Positions 1 through 8,694 are shown, counted from the stretch's first letter. The stretch: 18,728 nt of DNA from Desulfobacteraceae bacterium (GCA_024225895.1 JAAEMC010001108.1:1-18728); one strand, 5' to 3'. Notes: generated by a model not told the origin, from the sequence alone. Numbers and translations: made by a program.

Positions 1-184
1 TGGCTGCAAGAATTCTTTTTTCAATGTTCTTCCACTCACTAAAGGCGTATGCGTACAACCCGCCGTCCATGTTAGAGACCACGACCCCGTATTTCTCATC
101 CGCTTTCAGGACATTCCTGAATCTGGACGGAATGATGACCCTGCCTTTAGGGTCTATCGTATGAAAGGAGCTTGATCGAAACAC
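1..184 (-). CDS. mraZ: MraZ, division/cell wall cluster transcriptional regulator (5' part only)
   Basis: The minus strand from a GTG at 184 to the window edge encodes 61 residues beginning (M)FRSSSFHTIDPKGRVIIPS, followed by FRNVLKADEKYGVVV and later NMDGGLYAYAFSEW. This is the first AbrB-like half of MraZ, including the DxKGRxxxPxxFR signature; the second half lies outside the window. An AAGG seven bases before the GTG supports the start. MraZ is a DNA-binding regulator, normally about 145-150 residues, that sits first in the dcw (division and cell wall) cluster and represses its own promoter in the bacteria studied. By that rule, rsmH, ftsL, ftsI and the mur genes would be expected beyond the left edge; this is inference. 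The DPKGR...MDGGLYAY style resembles delta-proteobacterial versions. Confidence 0.93.
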   Translation of the reverse strand, partial: MFRSSSFHTIDPKGRVIIPSRFRNVLKADEKYGVVVSNMDGGLYAYAFSEWKNIEKRILAA

Positions 185-212
185 TTTTAAGCCTTAATTA
201 AAGGTTAAACAT

Positions 213-242
213 CCACTTTCCACCACCATGCTTCACACTTTT
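213..242 (-). promoter_or_regulatory. Possible MraZ operator (GTGG-type direct repeats)
   Basis: Read on the minus strand, the mraZ leader contains AAAAGTGTGAAGCATGGTGG followed by TGGAAAGTGG. GTGG units recur ten bases apart (near 224-227 and 214-217), with an AAAGTGT upstream. In other bacteria MraZ binds tandem TGGG- or AAAGTG-type boxes about one helical turn apart just upstream of its own gene. The position and period fit; the binding itself is inferred. Confidence 0.45.
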
Positions 243-265
243 ACGAAATTTTATCGTTAAGTCAA
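238..265 (-). promoter_or_regulatory. Possible sigma-70 promoter of mraZ
   Basis: On the minus strand TTGACT (265-260) is followed after 16 bp by TAAAAG (243-238). The -35 element is good and the -10 is poor. The putative MraZ boxes overlap the -10 and the presumed start site, as expected for autorepression. This rests on the sequence match alone. Confidence 0.35.
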
Positions 266-266
266 G

Positions 267-824
267 AAAAAAATGAAATAATTATTTGAGAAATTAAAAA
301 ATTTCCTTTATTAACAAGACTTTTCATGATTTGGATAATAGGGGATGTAAAGTGGAGTCAATTTTTTTTTAATGGAATTTCAAAAACAGCGAATTGTGGA
401 AATGCAATAGTATCAATTAGTTATAAGTTTGGATGGCTTTTAGGGAGAATGATAGTTAAAAGGCATTTTTATGAAAGAAGGTAAAATAGCTTAGAGTTTT
501 TACCCTATTATAACTGCCTGACTGATGAAAGCATCAGACGATGCCTTTGCAGTGAAATTTCTTCGATAGTATCCACAGTATTTCAAAAGACAATTTGTTA
601 TATGAAAATGGAGTATCGGAAAAATTTTATGAAATATTCGGGGAAGTGGATTAATTATGTCTGACAGGAGAATTGGCTTCTGCACTAAAAAATTTTTTAG
701 TAGGCTTAATTAACTTTGAATTTGCTCAGGGGAACGCAGGTGGAATCTTGGGCATTCTCAGAATGTAGTGGATGGTTTTTGGAAAAAGCATTAAAAAGAG
801 ATAAAAAATTAATCGTTCGTATGG
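267..824. other. AT-rich intergenic region without a convincing gene
   Basis: About 560 bp between mraZ and the end of the ankyrin operon. The only open frame longer than 60 codons (minus strand, 500-685) starts with GTG, has no ribosome-binding site and no recognisable motif, so it is not called. Small inverted repeats are present: GGTAAAA/TTTTACC at 480-504, CTGATG-AAAG-CATCAG at 522-537, an 18-bp perfect palindrome at 684-701, and CATTCT-c-AGAATG at 753-765. None is a clear intrinsic terminator for the operon that ends at 825. Confidence 0.6.
684..701. repeat. Perfect 18-bp AT palindrome
   Basis: ACTAAAAAATTTTTTAGT is its own reverse complement with no loop. It lies 124 bp beyond the stop codon of the last ankyrin gene. 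It could be a protein-binding site or a weak bidirectional transcription-end structure; there is no GC-rich stem. Confidence 0.5.
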
Positions 825-3689
825 CTATTTATATTTATTTATAATGGCCAGAGTCTTTTTATCTTCAGTCAATTCAAATACAGTATATTTTTTCATATAT
901 TTTATTTTAGTATCCGCGCCGTTTTCCAGAAGAATTCTGACAATATTCGAGTACCCTCTTACTGCAGCTCTCAGCAGGGCAGTTCCATCATCTTTTAAGG
1001 CCTCATCTTTTCGATGGAACTCACTAAAATCCACTTTCTTTTTCGTTGCAATACGAAGAATCTCTTGTTCGAAATCCAGTTTTTCACGGGCCTCAGATGA
1101 AGATCTGGTCCTGTCATTTACATTGGCTTTATTTGCCAACAGGCAGCGGACAATGTTAAAATTGCCTTCACTGGTTGCCAGCATTAAGGGCGTTTCCAGA
1201 TCTTTTTTATTTTTTGCATTGATATCAGCCCCGTGTTCAATAAGCAGCTTGACCATTTCCGGATCACCTTTTGAACTAGCTCTTAGCAATGGGGTTTCCC
1301 AGCCTTTCTTTGTCCTGGCATTGATGTCGGCCCCGTTTTGTATCAGCAATCTGGCCATCTTAAGATTGCCCTTCTTACAGGCCATCAGCAATGGGGTTTC
1401 CCAGTCTTTTTGAGACCTGGCATTGACATCAGCATCATTTTTTATGAGATAATCTGCAATTTCCAGATCCCTCTTTTCCAGTGCTACCATCAATGGTGTT
1501 TTATCATTTTTATTGTTCCTGCTGTTAACATTGGCACCTGATTTAACAAGAAGCTCAACCATCTTTTTATTTCTTCTGTAAATCGCAAGCAGCAGATCGG
1601 ATGATGAATATTGTGAACCATTATTAATTTTGGCGCCCTTTTTTAAAAGAAATTGCGCAATGGGGATATTATTTTTTAACACGGTTTTGGTCAGCGGGCT
1701 TTTGCCGGTTTTTTTATCCGGGTTTATTTTGGCGCCATTCTCGATCAGCTTTTTGACCATTTCGAACTGGTTATTTTCTATGGCAAGGATCAAAGCGGTC
1801 TGTTTTTTTTCTGTCGGATGATCAATCTGAACACCTTTGTTTAGCAAAACCTTTGTGATATCAGTATCTCCATATTTTGATGCATACCCCAATGCTGTTT
1901 CTCCTTTTTTGTTGCCTGCATTGATATCTGCGCCATTGTTTATAAGGAGTTCAATTATTGGGGCATTTTTTCTTTTGGATGCCATGAGTAAAGCCGTATC
2001 CCCTCGATGGTTGGCTATATGGACCTGGGCCTTGTTGTTGATCAGAAATTGTGCAATTTTCAGGCTGCCATTTGATGCGGCTCTCATCAGGGCCGTATTG
2101 CCAATACTATCTGATGCATTCACATCTGCGCCGTTTTTAATTAAAAGAGCCACTATGCCTAGTGGCCTTGTCTCCCTTCTATAAACCTCTCCGCACGCAG
2201 CCATCAGGCAGGTTTCCTGACGTTTAGTGGTAAGGTTGGTATTTGCGCCGTGTTTTAAAAGAAGCTGAACACTTTGCTGCAATTTTTGGCGACAGGATTT
2301 AATAAGGGCTGTATCCCCTTGATTATTCGCTGCATTGACATCTGGTTGTTGATTCAATAGAAATTCCAGTGTCTGGGGATGCCGGACAGAGAGCATTAAG
2401 GTAGTCATCATATAGTTGTCTCTGGCGTCAATCCGTGCCCCGTTTTCCAACAGATATTTTACGACATCCGTTCGACCTTTGGTGGCAGCATACATCAATG
2501 CCGTCTGGCCACGGTTATTCTTGAATTCAACGCGGCTGCCCTTGGCAATCAAAAGCTTTACAATGTCCAGGTCTCCTCGGGAGGCCGTCAACATCAAAGT
2601 AGTCTCTCCATTCTTGTTTTTATTATTGGGATTAGCGTCCTTATCTAAAAGAAGGCGGATAATGTCCGGGTGTCTGTTTTTAACGGCAAATATGAGGGCG
2701 GTATTGCCGTCTCTATCCCTGACATGGATGTCTGCGCCACTATTTATCAAGATTTTTGCAACATCAATATGTCCTTGTTCGCAGGCTACCATCATAACAG
2801 TGCGGCCGCTTTCAATCGGATCTTTGCTTTTGTATCCTATACGGGAGTAGCCTTTTCCAGTCCCCTTTCGTAGGGATCCTTTGTATTTTGCCTTAATGTC
2901 GGCACCGTGTGTCAACAGGATTTTTACAATCTCGGCAAAGCCCAAATTTGCAGCGGAAAGCAATGCCGTATTCCAGTTTTTTTTCTGCTTTGCATTGACA
3001 TCTGCCCCCTTATTTGCCAGGAGTTCCACAATATCCGGATTGGGGAATTCTCCCTCAATGTTATTAATTAAAGCGGTTGAACCGTCCAGATCTTTTTCAT
3101 TGATACGGGCATTGGCAGACAAAAGCAATGTCACAGCTTCCATAGACCCGTTTTGGCATGCCGCCATCAGCAGCGTCATTCTCTTTGATCCTTCCCGGAC
3201 ATTTATATCGGCCCCATGTTGAATCAGAAATTCTATCGTCTCGATCCGGTCTTTTTCAATAGCAGTATAGAGGGCTGTCTTTCTGAAACGTCCTTTCCTT
3301 GAATTGATATCTACTCCATTTCTCAATAATAATCTTGCGATATCAATATGCCCTGAAGCAGATGCAGTATTCAGTGCCGTGCTGCCGTTGACGGAACTTT
3401 CTATCAGCGGATCGGCACCGCGGGCAAGAAGGAGTTTAACCACTTCAAGCTGGCCGTTGTCGGCAGCATGCATTAACGCGGTCATCCTCTCCTTGTCTCT
3501 GGTATTCACATTTGTGCCGTTTTTTAAAAAATGTTGAACAGCTTCAATATCACCGTCGCGGGAGGCCTGCATAAAATTAATATTCGGGTTTCCTGCAAGG
3601 ACAACGCCACCAATAAAACTGACCAGGAAGAAAACCATTCCAGCAACTACTTTGCTCCAACATGTGGTAGGGTTCTTATCGTTTTTCAC
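825..3689 (-). CDS. Exported giant ankyrin-repeat protein (paralogue 1)
   Basis: A 954-residue protein starting with GTG at 3689, preceded by GGGAG seven bases upstream. The N-terminus has a signal peptide: a basic n-region, then MVFFLVSFIGGVV and a likely cleavage after VLA before GNPN. No lipobox cysteine is present, so a soluble periplasmic or secreted protein is inferred. From about residue 33 to the end there are roughly 25 ankyrin repeats of about 33 residues (pattern TALxxAxxxGxxxIVxLLLxxGADINA). Repeat 7 is followed by a basic insert of about 23 residues, and the penultimate repeat is preceded by a charged insert of about 38. The last unit (KYTVFELTEDKKTLAII) looks like a cap. Ankyrin solenoids bind proteins; no catalytic domain is seen. 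It is last in the seven-gene run, 52 bp after its paralogue. Confidence 0.88.
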   Translation of the reverse strand: MKNDKNPTTCWSKVVAGMVFFLVSFIGGVVLAGNPNINFMQASRDGDIEAVQHFLKNGTNVNTRDKERMTALMHAADNGQLEVVKLLLARGADPLIESSVNGSTALNTASASGHIDIARLLLRNGVDINSRKGRFRKTALYTAIEKDRIETIEFLIQHGADINVREGSKRMTLLMAACQNGSMEAVTLLLSANARINEKDLDGSTALINNIEGEFPNPDIVELLANKGADVNAKQKKNWNTALLSAANLGFAEIVKILLTHGADIKAKYKGSLRKGTGKGYSRIGYKSKDPIESGRTVMMVACEQGHIDVAKILINSGADIHVRDRDGNTALIFAVKNRHPDIIRLLLDKDANPNNKNKNGETTLMLTASRGDLDIVKLLIAKGSRVEFKNNRGQTALMYAATKGRTDVVKYLLENGARIDARDNYMMTTLMLSVRHPQTLEFLLNQQPDVNAANNQGDTALIKSCRQKLQQSVQLLLKHGANTNLTTKRQETCLMAACGEVYRRETRPLGIVALLIKNGADVNASDSIGNTALMRAASNGSLKIAQFLINNKAQVHIANHRGDTALLMASKRKNAPIIELLINNGADINAGNKKGETALGYASKYGDTDITKVLLNKGVQIDHPTEKKQTALILAIENNQFEMVKKLIENGAKINPDKKTGKSPLTKTVLKNNIPIAQFLLKKGAKINNGSQYSSSDLLLAIYRRNKKMVELLVKSGANVNSRNNKNDKTPLMVALEKRDLEIADYLIKNDADVNARSQKDWETPLLMACKKGNLKMARLLIQNGADINARTKKGWETPLLRASSKGDPEMVKLLIEHGADINAKNKKDLETPLMLATSEGNFNIVRCLLANKANVNDRTRSSSEAREKLDFEQEILRIATKKKVDFSEFHRKDEALKDDGTALLRAAVRGYSNIVRILLENGADTKIKYMKKYTVFELTEDKKTLAIINKYK

Positions 3690-3741
3690 ATTAATTCTCC
3701 CATATTTGCCTTGGAATGATTATCAGTTCCTTTGATATCTT

Positions 3742-6700
3742 TTAAAAGCTCGCAAGAATGGCCAGGGTTTCTCTATCTTCAGTCAGATCAAACACAGTAT
3801 ATTTTCCGAAATATTTAATTGATTTATCCGCGCCATGTTCCAAAAGTACATTCACAATTTTAGAATAGCCCCTTACAGCAGCCCTCAGTAATGCGGTCCC
3901 TTCATCTCTTTTGGCTTGGTCTTTGCTAACAAAGCGCTTAAAGTTAACCAGGACACCGTATTTTTTTTTATGCTCTTTTTTATCTTTTTCCAGTTTTTCA
4001 GCTGCTTGGGCTGAAGAGGCGGTCCGGCTATTTACATCGGCTTTATTGTCTAACAAATACTTTACGATATCCAAATGACCCTGGCTTGAGGCCAGCATCA
4101 GAGCTGTTACCAGATTACTCTTTTTAGGGGCATTGATATCTGCACCGTTCTCAACCAGGAGAGTTGCCATCTCCAGGTTACCCTTTTGGGACGCCGACAT
4201 CAGAGGTGTCTCCATATATTTCTTTGTTGGAATGTTAACATCTGCTCCGTTATCAATGAGAATTTTTACAATATCCAGATGCCCATTCCTGGTTGCCATT
4301 ATTAAAGGTGTTTGTCCGTCATTTTTTGATCGGTCATTGACATTGGCGCCATGTTCAACGAGAAGTTTCACCTTCCCCCCATTGCCGCTTTTGGATGCAG
4401 ACATCAAAGGAGTCTTCCCTTCTTTTTTTGTGCGGTCATTGACATTGGCCCCGTTTTCAATGAGCATTTTTAAGATTTCCAGGTTGCTGCCCATGAGCAG
4501 CGGGGTGGCATTATTATTTTCCTCCTTTGCATTGACATCGGCACCACTTTCAATCAAGATTTTTGCAATGTCTGGATTGTTCCTGGCAACAGCTGCCATT
4601 AATGGCGTTTGGCCATTTTTTTTCTGTTTCGCATTGACATTAACACCATTTAAAATAAGAAGTCTGACCAGGTTCGTATCCTTTTGTTGGATAGCCTTAA
4701 ATAAATTCAATGATGAATGAGTCTGGTTAATATTGATTTGAGCACCGTTTGCTGCTAAAAATTCGGCAATTCGGACGTAACGTTTTGACACAGCTTTTTC
4801 AAATGCGCTTTTTGACAACCGGTTCCTTAAGCTAACATCTGCGCCATTCCGGACCAGGAAACGGACAATGTTCAGGTGACCGTTCTCAACGGCTGTAATT
4901 AAAGGAGAATCTCCCTGATTGTTGGCGGTATCGATGTCTGCCCCATGATCAATTAACTGCCGGACCATTGGTAAATTTCCATTTTTTGCCGATAGGAACA
5001 GGGGAGTCTCTCCACTTTTATTGGCTGTATCGATGGCGGCCCCATTCTTTATTAAAATGGACATCATGTCAGAATAACGTTCTCTGCTTGCCACAATCAA
5101 AGCAGTATCTTCGTTGTTATTTTTTGCATTGATATCAGCCTGGCTGGAGACAAGCATCTTTACAATATCCATATTCCCAGCAATGGTTGCCCTTAATAGT
5201 GGCGTACCGCCGCAAATATCTTTTATATCAATGTCGGCCTTGTTTTTTATAAGATATGCCGCCACATCCTCGAAACCTGGTTTTTGAATAGCTTTTGTTC
5301 CGCATGCCAGCAAAAGGCTCGTCTCCTTGTTTTGATTGGCGGCATTGATATCGGCACCAGATTCTACAAGTAATTTGATTTTATCCAATTGGCCACAGTA
5401 TGCCGCGGTCATCATGGCTGAATTGCCAAAGTTATCCCTAACATCCGCCTGTGCTCCTTTTTCCAGGAGAAATTTCAGTATACCGGTCCGGATGCCTATT
5501 GAGGCATACATCAGCACCGTTTTTCCAGCGTTGTCTTTTGCTTGAATTTGTGCTCCCCTGTCAAGTAAAAGCATGACGGATTCCAAATTTCCTCTTGAAG
5601 CAGCCATCATCAACGGGGTGTCGTCGTTGTTATTTTTTGCATTGGGGTCGGCATCCCGATCCAAAAGCAATTTAGCAATATCCGGGCGGCCGTTCCTGAT
5701 TGCAAACATCAGGGCAGTAAAACCATTCCCGTCTTTAACATTTATGGCGGCCCCCTTCTCAAGAAGTATTAGAATTACAGGTTTATGCCCGTTTTGGGCT
5801 GCAAGCATCAAGGCCGTTTGATTTTGATCCGTTCCCCCCATGATTATCAACCCGGATGGTTTATATAGCCAATTTTCGTTAGGGATTCCTTTTTCACAGG
5901 TAACCGGTTTTTGGATTTTCGTTTTGGCGCGAGCTGTTTTTACCTTATTATTTCTATTGTTGGCTATGGCAGGATTCCCGGTTCCATGCTTTTTATGGCC
6001 TGGTCTGACCCGTAATAACCTGGCGTTAGCATCTGCGCCATTATTTAACAGGATTTCCACTATTTCCGTAAGACCTTTTCTTGAGGCTTTTAACAAAGTA
6101 CTATCAACAAATTCTTTGGGATTATCCTTTATATTCAATCCCTGTTTCAGCAAGAATTTGATAACGTCAGGATTATTGCTGCGGATACCCGGAATCAATG
6201 CATTGTATCCTTGAGGGCTTTTTTCATCAATTTTTTCGCCGGCGCGGATAAGCAGGTTCAGTATTCCCACTGATCCGTTTTTGCATGCATATAAAAAAGG
6301 TGATTTTATATCACTGGCGATGGAATTTAGGTCAGCACCGCTTTCAATGAGAAATTTCGTCATTTCAACCTGGTTTTTCTGTATCGCAAAAAAGAGTGCT
6401 GTTTTTTGATTTGGGCGATGGGGGGTATTGATATCAACCCCATGTTCCAAAAGGGTCCTGACGATCTCAACATGGCCGTAGACAACAGCGTTCTTCAAAG
6501 CAGTACTCCCGTCAAAACCGCTTTTCATATGCGGATCAGCGCCTTGAGCCAGGAGAAACTTGACGATTTCAAGATGTCCTCTAATGGCTGCATACATGAG
6601 GGCTGTTTTCCTATTTCTATCTGTAGAATCAACCCTCACACCTTTTGAGAGGATCTTTTCTACATTTTGCAGCGGGCCTTTTTGGGCTGCCTGGATCAAT

Positions 6701-6810
6701 TCATCCGCAGTATTTTGCCCGAAGGTACTGTCAGTAAGGCTGAATAGAAAAAAGAAGATAACGATGGCTTTATTTCCAACAGCAGCGATATTCTTTTTAT
6801 GAGATGCCAA
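3742..6810 (-). CDS. Exported giant ankyrin-repeat protein (paralogue 2)
   Basis: A 1022-residue protein starting with TTG at 6810; a perfect GGAGG six bases upstream decides this unusual start. The signal peptide contains IVIFFFLFSL with probable cleavage after STFG before QNTA. About 26 ankyrin repeats follow, for example KTALMYAAIRGHLEIVKFLL and GADVNAKE. It shares its architecture with the downstream gene: an insert after repeat 7 (here about 60 residues, rich in K, R and N), a charged insert before the penultimate repeat, and a nearly identical end (GTALLRAAVRGYS, KYTVFDLTED). This indicates a tandem duplication of a whole gene. The start lies 18 bp after the stop of the DUF4395-like gene, so co-transcription is likely. 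The molecular partner is unknown; a scaffold or binding role outside the cytoplasm is inference. Confidence 0.88.
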   Translation of the reverse strand: MASHKKNIAAVGNKAIVIFFFLFSLTDSTFGQNTADELIQAAQKGPLQNVEKILSKGVRVDSTDRNRKTALMYAAIRGHLEIVKFLLAQGADPHMKSGFDGSTALKNAVVYGHVEIVRTLLEHGVDINTPHRPNQKTALFFAIQKNQVEMTKFLIESGADLNSIASDIKSPFLYACKNGSVGILNLLIRAGEKIDEKSPQGYNALIPGIRSNNPDVIKFLLKQGLNIKDNPKEFVDSTLLKASRKGLTEIVEILLNNGADANARLLRVRPGHKKHGTGNPAIANNRNNKVKTARAKTKIQKPVTCEKGIPNENWLYKPSGLIIMGGTDQNQTALMLAAQNGHKPVILILLEKGAAINVKDGNGFTALMFAIRNGRPDIAKLLLDRDADPNAKNNNDDTPLMMAASRGNLESVMLLLDRGAQIQAKDNAGKTVLMYASIGIRTGILKFLLEKGAQADVRDNFGNSAMMTAAYCGQLDKIKLLVESGADINAANQNKETSLLLACGTKAIQKPGFEDVAAYLIKNKADIDIKDICGGTPLLRATIAGNMDIVKMLVSSQADINAKNNNEDTALIVASRERYSDMMSILIKNGAAIDTANKSGETPLFLSAKNGNLPMVRQLIDHGADIDTANNQGDSPLITAVENGHLNIVRFLVRNGADVSLRNRLSKSAFEKAVSKRYVRIAEFLAANGAQININQTHSSLNLFKAIQQKDTNLVRLLILNGVNVNAKQKKNGQTPLMAAVARNNPDIAKILIESGADVNAKEENNNATPLLMGSNLEILKMLIENGANVNDRTKKEGKTPLMSASKSGNGGKVKLLVEHGANVNDRSKNDGQTPLIMATRNGHLDIVKILIDNGADVNIPTKKYMETPLMSASQKGNLEMATLLVENGADINAPKKSNLVTALMLASSQGHLDIVKYLLDNKADVNSRTASSAQAAEKLEKDKKEHKKKYGVLVNFKRFVSKDQAKRDEGTALLRAAVRGYSKIVNVLLEHGADKSIKYFGKYTVFDLTEDRETLAILASF

Positions 6811-6828
6811 TGATTTCCTCCAATATAT

Positions 6829-7278
6829 TCATTTTTGCCTGCGCCGGATAAAAGAACAGCAGTTATTATCATGGATACAGTTGTAAAGTTTTTCTGCAGG
6901 ACAGATACCAAAGGCACTGATACTTTTCATGATGGCAAATACGAGCACACACTCCCAGGCAAATTTGAAATCAAGGTATAGTAGGATTAAACACAGTCCG
7001 CTCAATATTGAACCAAGGCCATGGGCAAAACGCATGCTTTTTTTATCAAGCATGATAATTTGTTTAGGAAAGCTCAGCAAGTGTTCGAGCAAAGTAAACA
7101 ATTGAATTAGCGGAGCATATTTTATTGTCAGGATGGCTGAGAATAACAGCAGGAAAAATGAAAGGGCAATCAGGGCTTTGCTTTGAAATAAAAAGCCTGC
7201 CCAGACAATGGCTGTGAGACTCCATCGGCAAAATGCAAAACTGCCCTTGGATATTGAAACAGGTTGGTAAAAAATCAT
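6829..7278 (-). CDS. Small integral membrane protein, DUF4395-like
   Basis: A 149-residue protein (MIFYQPVSISKG...). The open frame extends to an ATG at 7308, but the ATG at 7278 is preferred. It has GGAG six bases upstream and lies one base after the TGA of the radical SAM gene (TGATATG), which implies translational coupling. About four hydrophobic segments are visible (near AIVWAGFLFQ, ALIALSFFLLLF, GSILSGLCLILLYL and CVLVFAIMKSISAF). A cysteine-bearing end follows: SAFGICPAEKLYNCIHDN and then a CC pair close to the C-terminus. The overall size and the C-terminal CPxxxLY motif resemble DUF4395-type membrane proteins; the family name is from memory of the pattern and is tentative. The conserved cysteines could carry a redox, metal or lipid-anchor function. 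Its place directly after a radical SAM gene suggests a shared pathway. Confidence 0.72.
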   Translation of the reverse strand: MIFYQPVSISKGSFAFCRWSLTAIVWAGFLFQSKALIALSFFLLLFSAILTIKYAPLIQLFTLLEHLLSFPKQIIMLDKKSMRFAHGLGSILSGLCLILLYLDFKFAWECVLVFAIMKSISAFGICPAEKLYNCIHDNNCCSFIRRRQK

Positions 7279-7279
7279 A

Positions 7280-8653
7280 TCAGGCTCCCATGGAATTGCG
7301 GTAAACAAGATTATATGCTGAAAAGGGAATCCGCTTCAGGTCGGGCGTAATTACGTGGACGCACTCCTTTTTAATGGTATTGCTGTCAAAATTATAACGG
7401 TCCAAAAATGAGGTGATACTGATCCTGAAGGTATTGTTATCTATAAATCGTTTTTGCTCGGCTTTTCCTTTTTTTAACCAACCTTTGGGAATCACTGGTT
7501 TGAGCATATCCAAAAGATCAAATGAGCAGCATTGTTGCCGGGTTTTTTCCAGGATGTCTTTTGAAATTGCGGCTGCATCAAAATTTAAGGTATTGCCGAC
7601 AAGGTCAAGGTGTTCAGAAATATCTACGAGTTGTGTAACCGGTGCAAAACTATTTTTTTTTCTGAAAAGAAAGGTGATGGCATTGTTATGAATATTGCAC
7701 GGCAACGGAAAAATATCGTCCCGGCTGATCATTTGATTTGATTGCTGATCAATGCAATTAATGATTTCACTGACAGTGCAGGGAAAACTTTCCATGGCCG
7801 AATCCGGGGCATCATACTTTGCCACACATTGAAAGTTAATGCCCCGGATACCGCTATGGCAAAGGGCAAAATCCAGGATATGGCCGATTTCCTTCTCATT
7901 TATCCCGTTTTCAACCATGGTGACCAATGTAATGGGAATTTTATGGGATAAAAGATTCTCAATGGCCCGGACTTTGTCATGGGCGTCGGTTTTGTTTTCA
8001 AAATATTCATTGGCGGTTGGGGAAAATCCGTTGAATTTAAGGTATATTTCAAACCTGGCTTTATACTTGGAAAGCGATTTTACCAATGTTTTGTCATATG
8101 CAAGCCGGTTGCCGTTGGTATTGAGCATTATGAAATTAATATTTTTGTCCATGGCCAGGTCTATGATCTCAATCAAATCACGGTGAAGTGTCGGTTCCCC
8201 TCCGCTGATTTGAAGGATCTCGGCCTGCCCGCCTTCGGCCTGCACAAAAAAATCGAGCATCTTGTCGATTTGAGAAAGAGATAGAAAATGATTGCTACGG
8301 GAAGCCTTTGCATAACATACCGGGCAGGACTGATCGCATGCGTTTGTTATTTCCATGAGCCCGATGCATGAATGCTGTTTGTGTTCCGGGCATAGACCGC
8401 AGTCAAACGGGCAATTTTTTCGAGAGGTTGTATTAGGTGGAGTGATGGTTCCGGGTTTGTCAAAGGCAGCTTTTTTTAAATAATAGGAAAGATCTTTTTC
8501 GATTAATGTTTTGAAGTTACCGTGTTCAGTGCACGCTTTTATCTGGAAAACAGAACCGGCTTCAAAAACAATGTCGGCCATCAAAGGTTTCAAGCAAACA
8601 GGGCAAAGACTCTGGGTTTGGGAATGGTATGTGGTCTTTTGAGAAATCTTCAT
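7280..8653 (-). CDS. Radical SAM enzyme of the COG1964 type (Tes / MJ0619 clade)
   Basis: A 457-residue protein. The N-terminus has a rubredoxin-like metal site, CPVC at 17-20 and C41-TEHG. It is followed by CPFDCGLC at 81-88, C96, and the radical SAM cluster motif CDQSCPVC (C106, C110, C113, CX3CX2C). SGGEP at 150-154 is the SAM-binding glycine motif, and NTNGNRL (178-184) follows. Further cysteines (C265, C276, C292, C300, C319, C375-C376, C431) could bind auxiliary clusters. The ending ECVHVITPDLKRIPFSAYN matches the conserved tail of the family. Characterised relatives known to me are archaeal Tes, which joins lipid chains to form tetraethers, and MJ0619, a pterin methylase; the reaction here is unknown. 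The start ATG has only a weak ribosome-binding site. It lies between two small membrane proteins, so a lipid or membrane-borne substrate is inferred. Confidence 0.85.
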   Translation of the reverse strand: MKISQKTTYHSQTQSLCPVCLKPLMADIVFEAGSVFQIKACTEHGNFKTLIEKDLSYYLKKAAFDKPGTITPPNTTSRKNCPFDCGLCPEHKQHSCIGLMEITNACDQSCPVCYAKASRSNHFLSLSQIDKMLDFFVQAEGGQAEILQISGGEPTLHRDLIEIIDLAMDKNINFIMLNTNGNRLAYDKTLVKSLSKYKARFEIYLKFNGFSPTANEYFENKTDAHDKVRAIENLLSHKIPITLVTMVENGINEKEIGHILDFALCHSGIRGINFQCVAKYDAPDSAMESFPCTVSEIINCIDQQSNQMISRDDIFPLPCNIHNNAITFLFRKKNSFAPVTQLVDISEHLDLVGNTLNFDAAAISKDILEKTRQQCCSFDLLDMLKPVIPKGWLKKGKAEQKRFIDNNTFRISITSFLDRYNFDSNTIKKECVHVITPDLKRIPFSAYNLVYRNSMGA

Positions 8654-8694
8654 GTATTTATCTGTTCAGTTTTGAGTTAATCAATCTTTAAGGC

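Noticed and set aside
500..685. Minus-strand frame of 61 codons in the intergenic region
   Set aside because: GTG start without a Shine-Dalgarno sequence, no recognisable motif, and AT-rich composition expected to give such frames by chance.
844..6802. Many long plus-strand open frames (for example 844-1413, 1837-2184, 4133-4720) opposite the ankyrin genes
   Set aside because: They mirror the repeat periodicity of the ankyrin coding strand, have low-complexity Ala/Ser/Pro-rich translations and no ribosome-binding sites.
6696..6917. Minus-strand frame of 73 codons across the DUF4395-like/ankyrin junction
   Set aside because: It overlaps two well-supported genes in another frame, and the strong GGAGG at the junction serves the ankyrin start.
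7979..8284. Plus-strand frame of 101 codons antisense to the radical SAM gene
   Set aside because: It is a shadow of the radical SAM coding sequence, whose family motifs are unambiguous on the minus strand.
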